Source: UBA6627 sp965248675 | GTDB lineage: Bacteria > Chloroflexota > Dehalococcoidia > UBA2979 | Direction of reading: 5' to 3' | NCBI GenBank assembly: GCA_965248675.1 | Contig: CBDFJZ010000008.1 | Span: forward strand, 1,982,307-2,046,306 | Length of the DNA stretch: 64,000 nucleotides | Part shown: positions 1 through 9,526 of the stretch, in pieces | Position numbering within the stretch: position 1 is the stretch's first letter | Layout of the letters: every line of letters starts with the position of its first letter | Program-made: the position numbers and the translations under genes | The notes under the pieces: model-generated | Told to the model about the DNA's origin: nothing | Databases searched by the model: none | Seen by the model: only the letters and a program-made list of their open reading frames with translations

Positions 1-1
1 C

Positions 2-79
2 CGACTGCGTGAGGCGGTCGTGACGTCGCACGGCACCTATGTCGTCTTCGCGGGCGGCTCTCTGATCGGGCTGCGGTGA
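2..79 (+). CDS. C-terminal end of an unidentified protein (cut by window start)
   Basis: The window opens inside a reading frame of 25 codons that closes with TGA at 77-79. The tail reads like real protein (THGTYVVFAGGSLIGLR-type composition, hydrophobic with glycines) and is not explained by another frame. The start and family lie outside the window, so no function can be given. It is called only because the frame is open to the window edge and the composition is plausible; chance openness over 25 codons in GC-rich DNA is a real alternative. Confidence 0.3.
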   Translation, partial: RLREAVVTSHGTYVVFAGGSLIGLR

Positions 80-312
80 TGCGGAACTCTGCTTCAAGAA
101 CTCGCGTGCGTTCGGGACGGCCTCGGCGGGCGCTTCGAAGTGACTCGCTGGTTGTGGTCTTCGGCGGATGTGTCGTGCTCTCGATGTTCCGACTGTCCGT
201 AGCGAGCGGCACCTGATCTCTACCCACGAACTGTCGGGAGAAGCGGTCAAGCTCAGACCAACATTCGCTGCTGGACCTCGCCCTCGACTGGAACGACCTG
301 GACGAGCCGCGA

Positions 313-564
313 TTGCTAAACGGCCTCCGCGTCATTGAGGAAACGTTCGCTGTCGCGCCCGGCACCCGAGGCCTCCTTGCCGCCTTCTGCGGACCAGGCG
401 AGGTCGTAACCAGTGGTGGCTACTTCGTTGAAGGAGACGCGCAGCAGTGGGCCACGACGGGGAGCTACCCGCATTTCGTGCCGGCGTCGAACACCTGGCG
501 AAGGCTGGAACCACGGGAGAGCAGCGTCGTCGAACTCACGGCGAGCGCATTGTGCCAGCGCTAA
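313..564 (+). CDS. Hypothetical protein, possibly a gene remnant
   Basis: The frame is open from 217, just after a TGA at 214-216, to a stop at 562-564. The only usable start inside is TTG at 313, giving 83 residues. Composition is protein-like, with alternating hydrophobic and charged residues and a Trp/Phe-rich middle (GGYFVEGDAQQWATTGSYP). I recognise no family and see no clear ribosome binding site. It may be the 3' part of a decayed gene in this worn end of the window. The overlapping opposite-strand frames have typical shadow composition. Confidence 0.3.
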   Translation: MLNGLRVIEETFAVAPGTRGLLAAFCGPGEVVTSGGYFVEGDAQQWATTGSYPHFVPASNTWRRLEPRESSVVELTASALCQR

Positions 565-622
565 ACCTGAGGACAGCTCGGACCGGAGCGTAGACCGACA
601 GCTGGCAGACTTGCTATCCACG

Positions 623-1834
623 TCAGTATCGCGCGCAGCCCGTGAGGCTGTGGCGGGGCCTGATCACGATCGCAGGATCGTGTCGCCTACGCCTTATGAG
701 TTGCTTCCATCGAGAAGCAGCCCGCCGTGGGGTGGCAGAAACTCCGCCCGGGCCCGTTGCGCTCGCGTTCGCGTCACACTCAGGGTCGCTCCGACCAGAC
801 CAGACATGACCGTCAGCACTGGTTGGATGGACTACCCCACGCGCCCAGCCCGAGTCGCGCTCGCGGCGATCGACGTGGACTGTCCCGCCCTTGATCACCA
901 GCGCGATGCGCTGGTGATCCTCAAGCACGGCGATGTCTTCGAGCGGATTGCCGCCGACGGTGATCATGTCGGCCAGCTCGCCCGGCTCGACTGTGCCGAT
1001 CTCCGACCCGAGCCCGAGGCATTCCGCGGCCCAGCCGGTGGCTGCCTGGATCGCCTGCATCGGCGTCAGGCCGGCCTGCTCGAGCAGCACGATCTCCCGC
1101 TCGTTGATGCCGTGCTCATGTCCGCCCACGTCCGTGCCGGCAACCATACGCACGCCTGCGGCGAGCGCTCGCTGAACGCTCTCCGTGTGCGGCCGCTGGA
1201 GGGCCAGGGCGCGCTCCCGCACGTGCGGCGACTGTGACTCCCGGTGGAACTCGTAGACCGTAAGTGTCGGCGCGAAGAACGAGCCGCGATCCGCCATCCT
1301 GGCGATCAACTCCGGTTCGTCCGCGAGGTAGCACCCATGCTCGATTGAGTCGGAGCCGGCCTCCACCGCGACCCGCAGGCCCTCGCCTCCCAGCGCGTGG
1401 CACACCACCGGTCGATCGACGGCCTGTGCCTCGGCGACCAGCGCCTCCATCTCGTCGCGACCAAACGCGGAGTCGAAAGGACCGTGGCCTGGTCGCGAGC
1501 TGGCTCCGCCCGTCGTGGCGCACTTGATCACGTCCGCGCCGGCGCGGGCCAGCGTGCGCACGACCGAGCGCACCGCCTCGACGCCGCTCGGCAGCGCCGG
1601 GTCCGGGGGCAACAGTCGGCCGTGGCCGGAGCCGCTGACGGCGTCACCGATGCCGCCGGTAGACGACATGATGCTCAGGGGCGCGACGAAGACGAACCTC
1701 TTCAATTCATTTCGTCTAGCAGGAGGTCTGCATCCGTGCGCGCCAGACGCCCCCGCTTGAGGTCCCGAGCCGGTAGACGGTTGCACGGTTGCATCCGTTT
1801 TCAACAGGGCTAAGACGGCAGGTACACCCGCCAT
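623..1834 (-). pseudogene. Amidohydrolase (imidazolonepropionase-like), N-terminally truncated
   Basis: The middle and end of this 403-residue frame match the metal-dependent amidohydrolase superfamily. It has the lysine strand (AGADVIKCATTGG), His ligand segments (VVCHALGGEGL and SIEHGCYL), the catalytic Asp (AGTDVGGHEHG) and the closing strand (GELADMITVGGNPLEDI). The N-terminal third, which carries the first HxH metal motif, is missing. Recognisable homology begins near residue 45, and everything before it is low-complexity. About 70 residues beyond the usual C-terminus are also unrelated. A 70-130 bp stretch at the broken end carries the tandem CGGTTGCA motif also found beside the truncated integrase, so loss by recombination is likely. 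Without the first two ligands it should be inactive. Confidence 0.6.
1778..1795. repeat. Tandem CGGTTGCA pair, copy 1
   Basis: CGGTTGCA is repeated twice head to tail (1778-1785 and 1786-1793) and followed by TC. The same 18 bases occur at 2831-2848, and a one-mismatch pair lies at 1913-1928. This copy sits at the broken N-terminal side of the amidohydrolase fragment. The arrangement beside a truncated tyrosine recombinase suggests recombination-site remnants; the function is inferred. Confidence 0.5.
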
Positions 1835-1912
1835 AGCTAGAGCTTCTCAATAAGAGTCCCCGCGCTGCCTAACGAAAATTCATCGTCCTGAGGTGGGTGT
1901 CACACATGTGAC

Positions 1913-1928
1913 CGGTTGAACGGTTGCA
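1913..1928. repeat. Tandem CGGTTGAA-CGGTTGCA pair, copy 2
   Basis: This is a pair of 8-mers with one mismatch to the exact copies at 1778 and 2831. It lies in a stretch (about 1835-2131) where I see no gene. Confidence 0.4.
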
Positions 1929-2131
1929 CGAGATTTCGGCAGATGGTCAGTGAGCGGTGGGAGGGTTCATCCGAATCCGAGTGCCCGGCGGGTCACGATG
2001 AGCACGAGCGCGCTGAGGAATGAGCAGAGGCCCCGATTACCGGAGCCCCTACGGCGTTATCCGCCCTCTTAGTTAGTTGTTCCTGCGCCGGACGGTCTGG
2101 CGGTCCGGTCGCCCCGACGGCGGACCAGAAT

Positions 2132-2509
2132 TTACTCGGGGGGGTCGGGCGCTGCGTCTGGGTTAGTACAGCTTTCTACACCGGCCCCACTGAACGAACT
2201 GAGTGAGTTACCGCTCGTCGCCTCCGCGGCGTTTACGACGGCGAAAATCGGTGTCGCGAAGAAGCCGAAGCCCGGCTCTTCGAACCCGACCTCACCAGGG
2301 TTGGGGGTGAGAACAGGCGGGTCCTCGATATTGGTGGCAAGCCCCGGCGTTCTATTCTCGTCCAGCTCGGCCTGCGCCGTTTCGCTTGAACACTCAGATT
2401 GCGCAATCTCGTGAATCGTTGCGCTGGCGGTTTCAGGCGAGCCCAGAATGACTAGAGTAACGCCAACAAGCAGCGACCCTACAGCGGACGCAAGTAACCT
2501 GTAAGCCAA
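2132..2509 (-). CDS. Small secreted protein of unknown function
   Basis: A 125-residue protein starts at TTG (2507-2509), with AAAGGA seven bases upstream. Residues 1-30 form a Sec signal peptide: a short polar start, a hydrophobic core (SLLVGVTLVILG) and a likely cut after ASA. The mature part is acidic, rich in Pro, Gly, Ser and Thr, and has two cysteines (SECSSE and VESCTNP) that could form a disulfide. I recognise no enzyme motif. It stands alone between the amidohydrolase fragment and the truncated integrase and may be cargo of an old mobile element. Signal peptide and ribosome site make it a credible gene; function is unknown. Confidence 0.55.
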   Translation of the reverse strand: MAYRLLASAVGSLLVGVTLVILGSPETASATIHEIAQSECSSETAQAELDENRTPGLATNIEDPPVLTPNPGEVGFEEPGFGFFATPIFAVVNAAEATSGNSLSSFSGAGVESCTNPDAAPDPPE

Positions 2510-2812
2510 GGCAAAGTCCTTTCGCGGGGGTGGAAACTTGGTCGCGTCCCTGCGCTCGGCAGACCCCTGGCGCGCTTACCCCCCAAGCGTCGCGCGCCGT
2601 CGCATTGCGGGGGTGCCACGGGGAAGCTAATCGGGCTTAGCAGCTTTTCGCAAATCGGAGAAGGCGAAGCCAACACGCCAGGCGAACCAATCTTTGATGT
2701 TCCTCGACCGGTGGGCTAATACGTCCCGCTGACACGACGTCAGCAGTCACCGGCGGCCATCTACCCACACGCGCAGGGCAACGAGGATGCTCGCGCTGCT
2801 CGGGCGCTCGAC

Positions 2813-3493
2813 TCACTGCTCGGTGGGTAGCGGTTGCACGGTTGCATCGGAATCAGGGAGTGGGGGTCGCCTCGCACGTTCGCTAGTCCGCATCAGGGCG
2901 TCCATTGGCTGTCGCCCCGTGCCGATTCGTCCCGTCACGTTTGCCCGTTGACTGTAGAAAGGCGTCCGCTCATCGAGGCTGATGTCGCCAGCCTTGAGCT
3001 GCAGCACTTCAGCGCGACGGCGCCCCGTGAGCGCCAGCGTGAGGACGATCGCGCGATCGCTGCGGCCGGGCCGCGTGTCCGGGATGACCGCCAGCAGCTG
3101 CTTCACCTGGTCGGCGCTCAGGCCTTTGGGCGGTGTCGGGTGGATCTTCGGGCGCTCCAAAGCGTCGCACGGGTTCACCTCGAGCATCCCCATCCGGATC
3201 GCGAACAGAAAGAAGGAGGATGCACAGCCGATGCGCGCGTTGATCGTTACGGCCGATGGCTCACGACCGGAGAGACCCACACCATGCGCCCACGTGAACA
3301 CGTCCGGCGATGTGATCTGGTCGGGCGCCTTGCCGGCGCACTCGAAGAAGTCGCGCAGCATCCGTGAGTAGCTCTGCACGGTGCGCTGCGATCCGGACCG
3401 GCGCTCCTTCTCGGCGAGGAAGGCGTAGAGAGCGCGATCCCACGCGGAAACGGAGTCATCGGAGCGAGTCGGTAGGGCGTGGGCGGTAGTCAT
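2813..3493 (-). pseudogene. Tyrosine recombinase (phage-type integrase), C-terminally truncated
   Basis: Start ATG at 3491-3493 is preceded by GGAGGAGG at good spacing. Residues 15-105 are the SAM-like core-binding domain (FLAEKERRSGSQRTVQSY, SRMLRDFFECAG, helix-rich). The catalytic domain then begins, and its first catalytic arginine is present (ALTGRRRAEVLQLKAGDI). The protein stops about 60 residues later. The conserved Lys strand region is disturbed, and the HxxR box and nucleophilic Tyr are missing, so it cannot cut DNA. The reading frame runs out through a tandem CGGTTGCA motif shared with two other sites in the first 3 kb. It is probably a leftover of an integrated element. Confidence 0.75.
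2831..2848. repeat. Tandem CGGTTGCA pair, copy 3, at the truncated integrase end
   Basis: The 18 bases are identical to those at 1778-1795. They lie in the last 12 codons of the truncated integrase frame, after recognisable homology has ended. Confidence 0.5.
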
Positions 3494-3693
3494 GCGGGGC
3501 CTCCTCCAGGCTCCACACGACGATGGCATAGTGTGCCGCACAATAGTCGGTGCACTTCGGCAGAGCAGGCGAACCACCATCGATGTGCTGACGACGTCGG
3601 CGGGACAGGCAACTCCGAGGCGTCGACCGATGGGTCCCTGTCCCGGGTCGCGCTACCAGTTCGACGCCACAGCTGTCCGCCCGAGGCTCAGCG

Positions 3694-4089
3694 TCACGAG
3701 ACGAGGATTACGTGAAACGGTGCGCTTCCTACCCGTTCGTTATCCAGCATCACCACGAATTCGTATGGGCCCGGAGTCGGGAACGTGACTCTGAAATTTG
3801 CGATTGGGTACCGAGCGCCGTCAATGCCATCGGATAAATAGTCGCCAAGAAAGCGGTGCTCGTCCCGAAACAGCAGGGCAGTCCGCCCGTCCGGTCCTTG
3901 GACGTGGACGGCGATGTCAAAGTCCTGCCCACTGTCGCCCGGTTCTGCGTCGAACACACACAGCAGGCCGAAAGAACAAGCCACGGGCAACCTGTCTGTA
4001 CTCACGTGATGAACGACTTCTGACAGGCTGGCGCGTCCGCCTTCGGAGCGGGATGCGGTTTCACCGAGGATCGCTGCCCGGAGCTGCAT
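3694..4089 (-). CDS. DUF6941-like small protein
   Basis: A 131-residue protein starts at ATG 4087-4089. The pattern is that of the small beta-rich DUF6941-type family: an opening on self-description of the protein (MQLRAAILGETASRSEGGRA), a central strand with FGLLCVFDAEPGD, and a closing pair of strands FPTPGPYEFVVMLDNERVG and APFHVILV. The fold resembles a C2-like or immunoglobulin-like sandwich, and I know no biochemical role. It lies just downstream of isocitrate dehydrogenase on the same strand with a 26-base gap after that gene's stop, so the two may be co-transcribed. The family call rests on recalled pattern rather than a search. Confidence 0.55.
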   Translation of the reverse strand: MQLRAAILGETASRSEGGRASLSEVVHHVSTDRLPVACSFGLLCVFDAEPGDSGQDFDIAVHVQGPDGRTALLFRDEHRFLGDYLSDGIDGARYPIANFRVTFPTPGPYEFVVMLDNERVGSAPFHVILVS

Positions 4090-4115
4090 CTGGGGATCCT
4101 GGCAAACGACCCAGA

Positions 4116-6341
4116 CTACGCCGTGTCGATGATGGCGTTGAGGGTTGCGCTGGGACGCATCGCTTGCTCGGCCATCTCGGGATCGGGCATGTAGTAGCCA
4201 CCGACATCGACCGGGTCGCCCTGGGCTGAGAGCAGCTCGCCGGTGATGGCGGCCTCACGTTCCTCGAGCCGCTTCGCTACCGAGGCGAAGCGCTGCTCGA
4301 GGGCGGGGTCCTTCTCCTGGGCGGCGAGGGCCTGCGCCCAGTAGAGAGCGAGGTAGAAGGTGCTCCCTCGGTTGTCGATCTCGTTGACCTTGCGGGAGGG
4401 GGCGCGTGCGTGCTCGAGGTAGCCGGTGATCGCTTCGTCGAGGGTTTCGGCGAGGATGGCGGCGGTGGGGTTGCCTGAGCTCTCGGCAATGGCTTCGAGC
4501 GAGGGGACGATGGCGCAGTATTCGCCAAGGGAGTCCCAGCGGAGGTGGCCTTCTTCGATGAACTGCTGGACGTGCTTGGGGGCAGAGCCGCCCGCGCCGG
4601 TCTCGAAGAGGCCGCCACCGTTGAGCAGCGGGACGATGGAGAGCATGCGGGCACTCGTGCCGAGTTCGAGGATGGGGAAGAGGTCCGTGAGGTAGTCGCG
4701 GAGGACGTTGCCGGTGACGGCGATGGTGTCCTCACCTCGGCGGATGCGCTCGAGCGAGAACGCCATCGCTTCGACTGCGTCCATGATGCGGATGTCGAGG
4801 CCGGAAGTGTCCTGGTCCTTGAGGTATTGGTTGACTTTGGCGATGAGCTGGGCGTCGTGGCCGCGGTTGTCATCGAGCCAGAAGACGGCGGGGGCACCGG
4901 TGGCGCGGGCGCGGGAGACGCCGAGACGGACCCAGTCGCGGATGGGCGCGTCCCTGGTCTGGCACATGCGGAAGATATCGCCGGGCTCGGCAGGTTGTTC
5001 GAGGAGGGTGTTGTCGGCGGCATCGACGACGCGGAAGGCGCCGGCGGTGGGGGCTTCAAAGGTCTTGTCGTGGGAGCCGTATTCTTCGGCCTTCTGGGCC
5101 ATGAGGCCGACGTTGGAGACGTTGCCCATGGTGGAGGGGTCGAACTGTCCGTTGGCTTTGGCATCCTCGAGGATTTCGCCGTACATGGTGGCGTAAGAGC
5201 GGTCCGGGACCATGGCGACGACGTCCTGAAGTTCGTCGTTGGCGTTCCACATCCTGCCGCCGTCGCGGATGACGTTGGGCATGGAGGCGTCGATGATGAC
5301 GTCGTTGGGAAAGTGGAGGTTGGTGATGCCTCGGCGCGAGTCGACCATGGCAAGTGCGGGACGGTGAGCGTAGACGGCGTTGATGTCGGCTTCGATCGCG
5401 GCCTTCTTGTCCGCGGGGAGGCGGTCGAGCTTGTCGAGAATGTCGCCAATGCCATTGTTGGGGTTGGCGCCAACTTCGGCGAGCGCAGCGCCGTGCTCCT
5501 CGAGGGCTTCGCCGTAGTACACCGAGATGCAGTGCCCAAAGATGATGGGGTCCGAGACCTTCATCATGGTGGCCTTGAGGTGCAGTGAAAGCAGCACATC
5601 GTCCTGCTTCGCGGCTTCGATCTGCCCGGCGAAGAATGCACGGAGGGCGGCGACGTTCATGGTCGAGGCGTCGATGACGTCGCCGTCTTGCAGGACGAGG
5701 TCGTTCTTGAGTACTTCGGTTGAGCCCTCCGCCGCCACGAATTCAATGCGGGCGTCTGTAGGGGCGGAGATGGTGGTGGAGCGCTCGCTGCCGTAGAAAT
5801 CGCCGTTCGTCATGTGCGCGACGCGAGCCTTCGAGCCTGACTCGGGCCACGGCTGCATCATGCGGTGGGGGTGCAGCTTGGCGAAGCGTTTGACGGATTG
5901 GGGCGGCCGGCGGTCCGAGTTGCCCTCGCGGAGGACGGGGTTGACGGCGGAGCCGAGCACGGCCGCGTAGCGGGCCTGGATCGAGCGCTCGTCGTCGTTG
6001 GCCGGGTCCTCTGGGTAGTCGGGGACATCGTAGCCCTTGGCCTGGAGCTCGTTGATGGCGGCCCGGAGCTGGGGGACGGTGGCACTGATGTTCGGGAGCT
6101 TGAGGATGTTGGCGTCAGGTTGAAGGGTGAGTTTGCCGAGCTGCGCGAGGTGGTCGGGTATGCGCTGTTCCTCGGTGAGCTTGTGCGGGAAGTTGGCGAT
6201 GATGCGGCCGGCGAGCGAAATGTCTCTGGTTTCGATGTCGACGCCGGTGCCTCGGAGGTATGCCTCGACGACGGGAAGCAGGCTGTAGGTGGCGAGCGCG
6301 GGCGCTTCGTCCGTGATGGTCCAGATGATCTTGGCGGTCAT
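4116..6341 (-). CDS. icd: NADP-dependent isocitrate dehydrogenase, monomeric type
   Basis: A 741-residue protein matches the large single-chain isocitrate dehydrogenase in length and along its whole sequence. The N-terminus (KIIWTITDEAPALATYSLLP), the segment SDRRPPQSVKRFAKLHPHRM, the substrate region with Ser and acidic metal ligands, and the late NADP region (NEIDNRGSTFYLALYWAQAL) are all intact. It oxidises isocitrate to 2-oxoglutarate and CO2 in the cytoplasm, yielding NADPH. The start ATG at 6339-6341 has GAGGGAG six bases upstream. There is no other citric acid cycle gene beside it. 2-Oxoglutarate would feed the glutamate synthase encoded at 22.4 kb. No damage was seen. Confidence 0.96.
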   Translation of the reverse strand: MTAKIIWTITDEAPALATYSLLPVVEAYLRGTGVDIETRDISLAGRIIANFPHKLTEEQRIPDHLAQLGKLTLQPDANILKLPNISATVPQLRAAINELQAKGYDVPDYPEDPANDDERSIQARYAAVLGSAVNPVLREGNSDRRPPQSVKRFAKLHPHRMMQPWPESGSKARVAHMTNGDFYGSERSTTISAPTDARIEFVAAEGSTEVLKNDLVLQDGDVIDASTMNVAALRAFFAGQIEAAKQDDVLLSLHLKATMMKVSDPIIFGHCISVYYGEALEEHGAALAEVGANPNNGIGDILDKLDRLPADKKAAIEADINAVYAHRPALAMVDSRRGITNLHFPNDVIIDASMPNVIRDGGRMWNANDELQDVVAMVPDRSYATMYGEILEDAKANGQFDPSTMGNVSNVGLMAQKAEEYGSHDKTFEAPTAGAFRVVDAADNTLLEQPAEPGDIFRMCQTRDAPIRDWVRLGVSRARATGAPAVFWLDDNRGHDAQLIAKVNQYLKDQDTSGLDIRIMDAVEAMAFSLERIRRGEDTIAVTGNVLRDYLTDLFPILELGTSARMLSIVPLLNGGGLFETGAGGSAPKHVQQFIEEGHLRWDSLGEYCAIVPSLEAIAESSGNPTAAILAETLDEAITGYLEHARAPSRKVNEIDNRGSTFYLALYWAQALAAQEKDPALEQRFASVAKRLEEREAAITGELLSAQGDPVDVGGYYMPDPEMAEQAMRPSATLNAIIDTA

Positions 6342-6609
6342 GGCCGCTCCCTCGGTGACTGGCCTCCCTTAGGTTGTCCGTGCTGCACGCAAGTCCGTCC
6401 CTGGGCGACCCACGCCTGCGGCGGACGCCGGCCTCGTAAACGCGTCACAGCCTGAAAGTCTAGTCTAAGTGCCTCTTGGGCCACTGCGCGTCGCTGCTCG
6501 ATCCCTGCTCGGATCCTGCTTCTCAAGCTTCGTCCGGAGAATGGCGTGCTTGAGCGCAGTTCGGCACGAACATGCCATAGTGTCCCGCGAACAGGTCACG
6601 TTGCTGACG

Positions 6610-6987
6610 CTAGTAAGCGCCTAGCTCCCGCAACCTCCGATCGCTGATGCCGAAGTAGTGCGCGACCTCGTGCTGCACAGTGTGCGCGACGAGTTCAGCC
6701 AGGTGGTCGGCGTCACGCGCGAGCCGCTCATGCGGCTGCTGAAAGATCACGATCCGATCAGGCATCGCGAGGTTGTAGCCTGCGGTCCGGCGCGTCAACG
6801 GGACCCCGCGGTAGACCCCGAGCAAGGTGCCGCCGCCTCGGGTGCCGGTGAGGCGGAGGTCTTCTGAGCCGGCATAGTCCTCGACGGAGAGCGACAGGTT
6901 GTCGATTCGCTCGCGGAATCCCGAAGGCAGCGCAGCTACCGCGTCGGTCACGAGCCCCTCGAAGGATTGACGCTCGGTCGAGTACAT
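6610..6987 (-). CDS. Metallopeptidase family protein (zincin-like, Zincin_1/DUF1025)
   Basis: This 125-residue protein ends with the zinc-peptidase signature HEVAHYFGISDRRL, where HExxH supplies two His ligands and the Glu base; the downstream Asp is at the place of the usual third ligand. The preceding parts (FEGLVTDAVAALPSGF at the start, GVYRGVPLTRR in the middle) fit the small one-domain zincin-like family of bacteria and actinobacteria. Substrates are not known for the family. It stands alone, with 154 bases before the next gene. Confidence 0.85.
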   Translation of the reverse strand: MYSTERQSFEGLVTDAVAALPSGFRERIDNLSLSVEDYAGSEDLRLTGTRGGGTLLGVYRGVPLTRRTAGYNLAMPDRIVIFQQPHERLARDADHLAELVAHTVQHEVAHYFGISDRRLRELGAY

Positions 6988-7141
6988 GCCTCGAGCCTAC
7001 GGTCTGCCTGTGCCTGACACGACGTTGCCATAGCGTGAACGGCCGAGGAACCGCTGCACGAGAGGCGCCCCGCTGGGGCCCGCTCGTCACTGCCAGGTGG
7101 TTCCGGAGCGACGTGCCGCAGTGTGTGGTACCACCTGTCGT

Positions 7142-9047
7142 TCATCGATCGACCACCAAGTCGTAGCGAGCCGCAGCGTTGTCGACGCAGAGGTCGACGT
7201 CCTGCGCCAGCAGATAGCGCTCGCGAGCAAGCCGCTTGCCGACCTCACGCACCGCCGCGAGGTATGCGTCGCGCGATGCGTAGCGTTCATGGATGCGCGC
7301 GCCGTCGAAGGGTGCGGTCGAGCCAAGATAGTCGAGGAGCTGACCCGATCCTCCGGTTTCCGGGTGGCGCGGATTGAAGCCTGTGTGCGTGCCGACCGGG
7401 ACTTCGATGTCGGGCAGGCGGATTCCGCCGGTCTCGTTGCCCGCATCGTCGACGTCCGAGACGAACGACGGATAGGCATCGCCCGCGACGGAGGCGGGGA
7501 ACGTCCCGATTCCGCTCGCCGCCTCGGGGCCCAGGTCGAGCGGGACCATGCGGGGATAGGCGCCTACATCCGGGAGCGCGAGTGGCGTGATGCGTTCGAG
7601 CTTGGCCACGATGTCCTCGCGCGTCGCCGCCGTGCCATCACGCCACCGCGGGAACACGCTCTCGGGCGGCGTCGTGCCGCGGACCCAGTCAAGTAGGTTG
7701 ACCAACGCTGCACGCATCAACGGGCGATAGTCGACGATGCTGAAGTGATTCGCGCCGCGTGTCCCGAACGCGCTCGTGTCCTCGAGCACGGGGGCACCCG
7801 CACCGTGCTGCGTCGATGCGAAGAGATAGCGGCGTACCTCCTCAGGCGGCTCGACGTCCTCTCCCGTCGCGAGGTCGACGTGGGTGAGGCTCGCATCGGA
7901 CCGCCAGTACTCCGAGGATGTGTCGGTCTGAAAGATGCGCGGGACCCCGCCGCGGGCCCGTTGGCGTTCCAGCAGTCCGGCCGGCACGTCCGTCGCCGGA
8001 TCGGTCTGCACGTCGTCGGCGAACGGGAACAGATGGCCGAAGCTCGGTGTCGGTTGGACCGATGGTTGCGCGTAGCGGTGGTTGAACTCGCCGCGGCGAC
8101 CGCCAGCGACGTGGATGAGCACGCCGTCTAGGGCCTGCTGCCCTCCCTCGTCCACGTCCAAGCCGAGGTTCAGGTAGGTGCGCAGGAAGCGGCCGCATTG
8201 GCTAACGCCCTGGCCGACAACATCATCGATCGCGCCGGTCAACGGGTTCGTCGAGTCGTCGCGCTTGAGGAAGGTCGCGAAGTCGCGCACGGCGAGGAGC
8301 CCCGCGCCGACCACCGGGCACTTTCCTGGCAGAAATACGATGTCGTAGATGCGCCCGGGCTCGAAGCCGCTCTCGAGACGCAGCGATGCACCGTCGCGGG
8401 AAAACTCCCATTCCTCGCGCGGGACGACGCGCGCCTCTTCGTAGATGCCGTCGCGAACGTAGAGCGTGGCGCCTGGGTCATCGACGTCGGCCGGAGCGAT
8501 GCGGGCGTGGTTTCCGACGCTCCCGACGTGCTGATCGGTCAGGGGCATCTCGTCGCAGCCTGCGCTCGGTTGGAAGCGAAGCTGCATCTGCCCCGGTTGG
8601 CTGCCGAGCGCCTGCGGCGGCACGGTGGGCGCCTCGAGGCCCATCCGGCCTTGCTCGCGCGGCACGTCCCACTGCCAGCCGCACCAGGCGATGGACCAGC
8701 CGCGCCGGAGGAACAGCCCGTCCCCGGCCGGTACGTCGCGAAACGAGGCCGGCGGATCGCCAAGGAGGATGGATCGCGCGGCGGTTCGGCACCTCGAGCA
8801 GCGCCGCACGGTTCCCGCGAGCGGCGTCGGCAGGCTGCAGGATCGTGACGTCGCCGCTGAACCGCACTCGGCCGCGCGAGTCACGCGGCGCCCTGTCGAG
8901 GTCCACGATGTCCGCGTTGGCGGCATCGAGCGGGTCGACGGCGTAGTGCGCCATCGCATCCACCCGTTCATACGCACCCGTGTCGCCGAAGGACTGGCCA
9001 TCGGCGAATGGCGCGCGCGTCACGATCTCGAGGTCGATCAGCGCCAT
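7142..9047 (-). pseudogene. Alpha/beta-hydrolase-domain protein (Abhydrolase_10-like) with one frameshift
   Basis: Two frames together make a full-length hydrolase of about 630 residues. The N-terminal 90 residues (from ATG 9045-9047: LEIVTRAPFADGQSFGD, GAYERVDAMAHYAVDP, LLEVPNR) are in one frame, and the remaining 530 (GLFLRRGWSIAWCGWQWD onward) are in another. The switch falls at about 8774-8786 within GC-rich sequence and needs one base removed. The nucleophile elbow is GQGVSQCGRF, with a Ser or Cys in the GxSxxG-like context, and RGANHFSIVDYRPL carries the late His. The family includes secreted and cytoplasmic esterase-like proteins of unknown substrate. A sequencing slip is as likely as a true mutation, because both halves are otherwise undamaged. 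Confidence 0.75.
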
Positions 9048-9526
9048 GTTGGTCTCCGATTCTTCGGATTTCGCAGGTCGCATGGGCGGCCCGGCGACAT
9101 GGTAAGCGCCGCGCCCCTGACCCCCCCCCCCGATCGCGGGTTCGTGGGCGTCAGCGGCAGCTGCACGGTCGAGCCGCTATGCCTCCCGATGCGAAATCGA
9201 TGGCCAGTCGCGCTGCCTGGCCCTTTGACGGCCTCGTCCGTGACCACCTGGCACAGCGCGCGGACCTCACCGATCACCCCGAGCATGTCGTCGCCGCGAG
9301 GGTTGTCGTCGCCGTACCCGTAGGCGAGCGAGACGCCGGACTTCGCCTCGATCAGGGTCGGAATCCCGACGATCGCCTCCCCGTCGATCTCCATCAGCAG
9401 CTGCGCCCACGCATCCGACCGATCGAGCTGCTCTCGCAGCCGCGCGTCGAGCGCCCCGAGGGCCGCGAGCAGCAGCCGCCCGTCGATCACCTCCTCGGTG
9501 CGCGCGATCGCTTCCGGGTCGAACAA
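9038..9526 (-). CDS. Hypothetical protein, possibly the second half of the preceding gene
   Basis: The frame has protein-like composition for its first 110 residues (FDPEAIARTEEVIDG, LLLAALGALDARLREQL, IVGIPTLIEAKSG). It then runs through a G-rich stretch (11 C at 9121-9131 on the plus strand) into low-complexity sequence, so the true end may be earlier. Upstream in the same frame the reading is open back to a TGA at about 9547 and, beyond it, continues into protein-like sequence. This suggests that the frame and the gene at 9487-10254 were once joined or overlapping. It overlaps the start of the hydrolase by 10 bases. I recognise no family. Confidence 0.4.
   Translation of the reverse strand: MFDPEAIARTEEVIDGRLLLAALGALDARLREQLDRSDAWAQLLMEIDGEAIVGIPTLIEAKSGVSLAYGYGDDNPRGDDMLGVIGEVRALCQVVTDEAVKGPGSATGHRFRIGRHSGSTVQLPLTPTNPRSGGGVRGAALTMSPGRPCDLRNPKNRRPTWR

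Noticed and set aside
2479..2676. 65-residue frame overlapping the secreted protein start
   Set aside because: It overlaps the ribosome site of the better-supported gene and has shadow composition.
4277..5539. Long Ser/Thr/Pro frame opposite or within icd
   Set aside because: Shadow frame of the isocitrate dehydrogenase gene.
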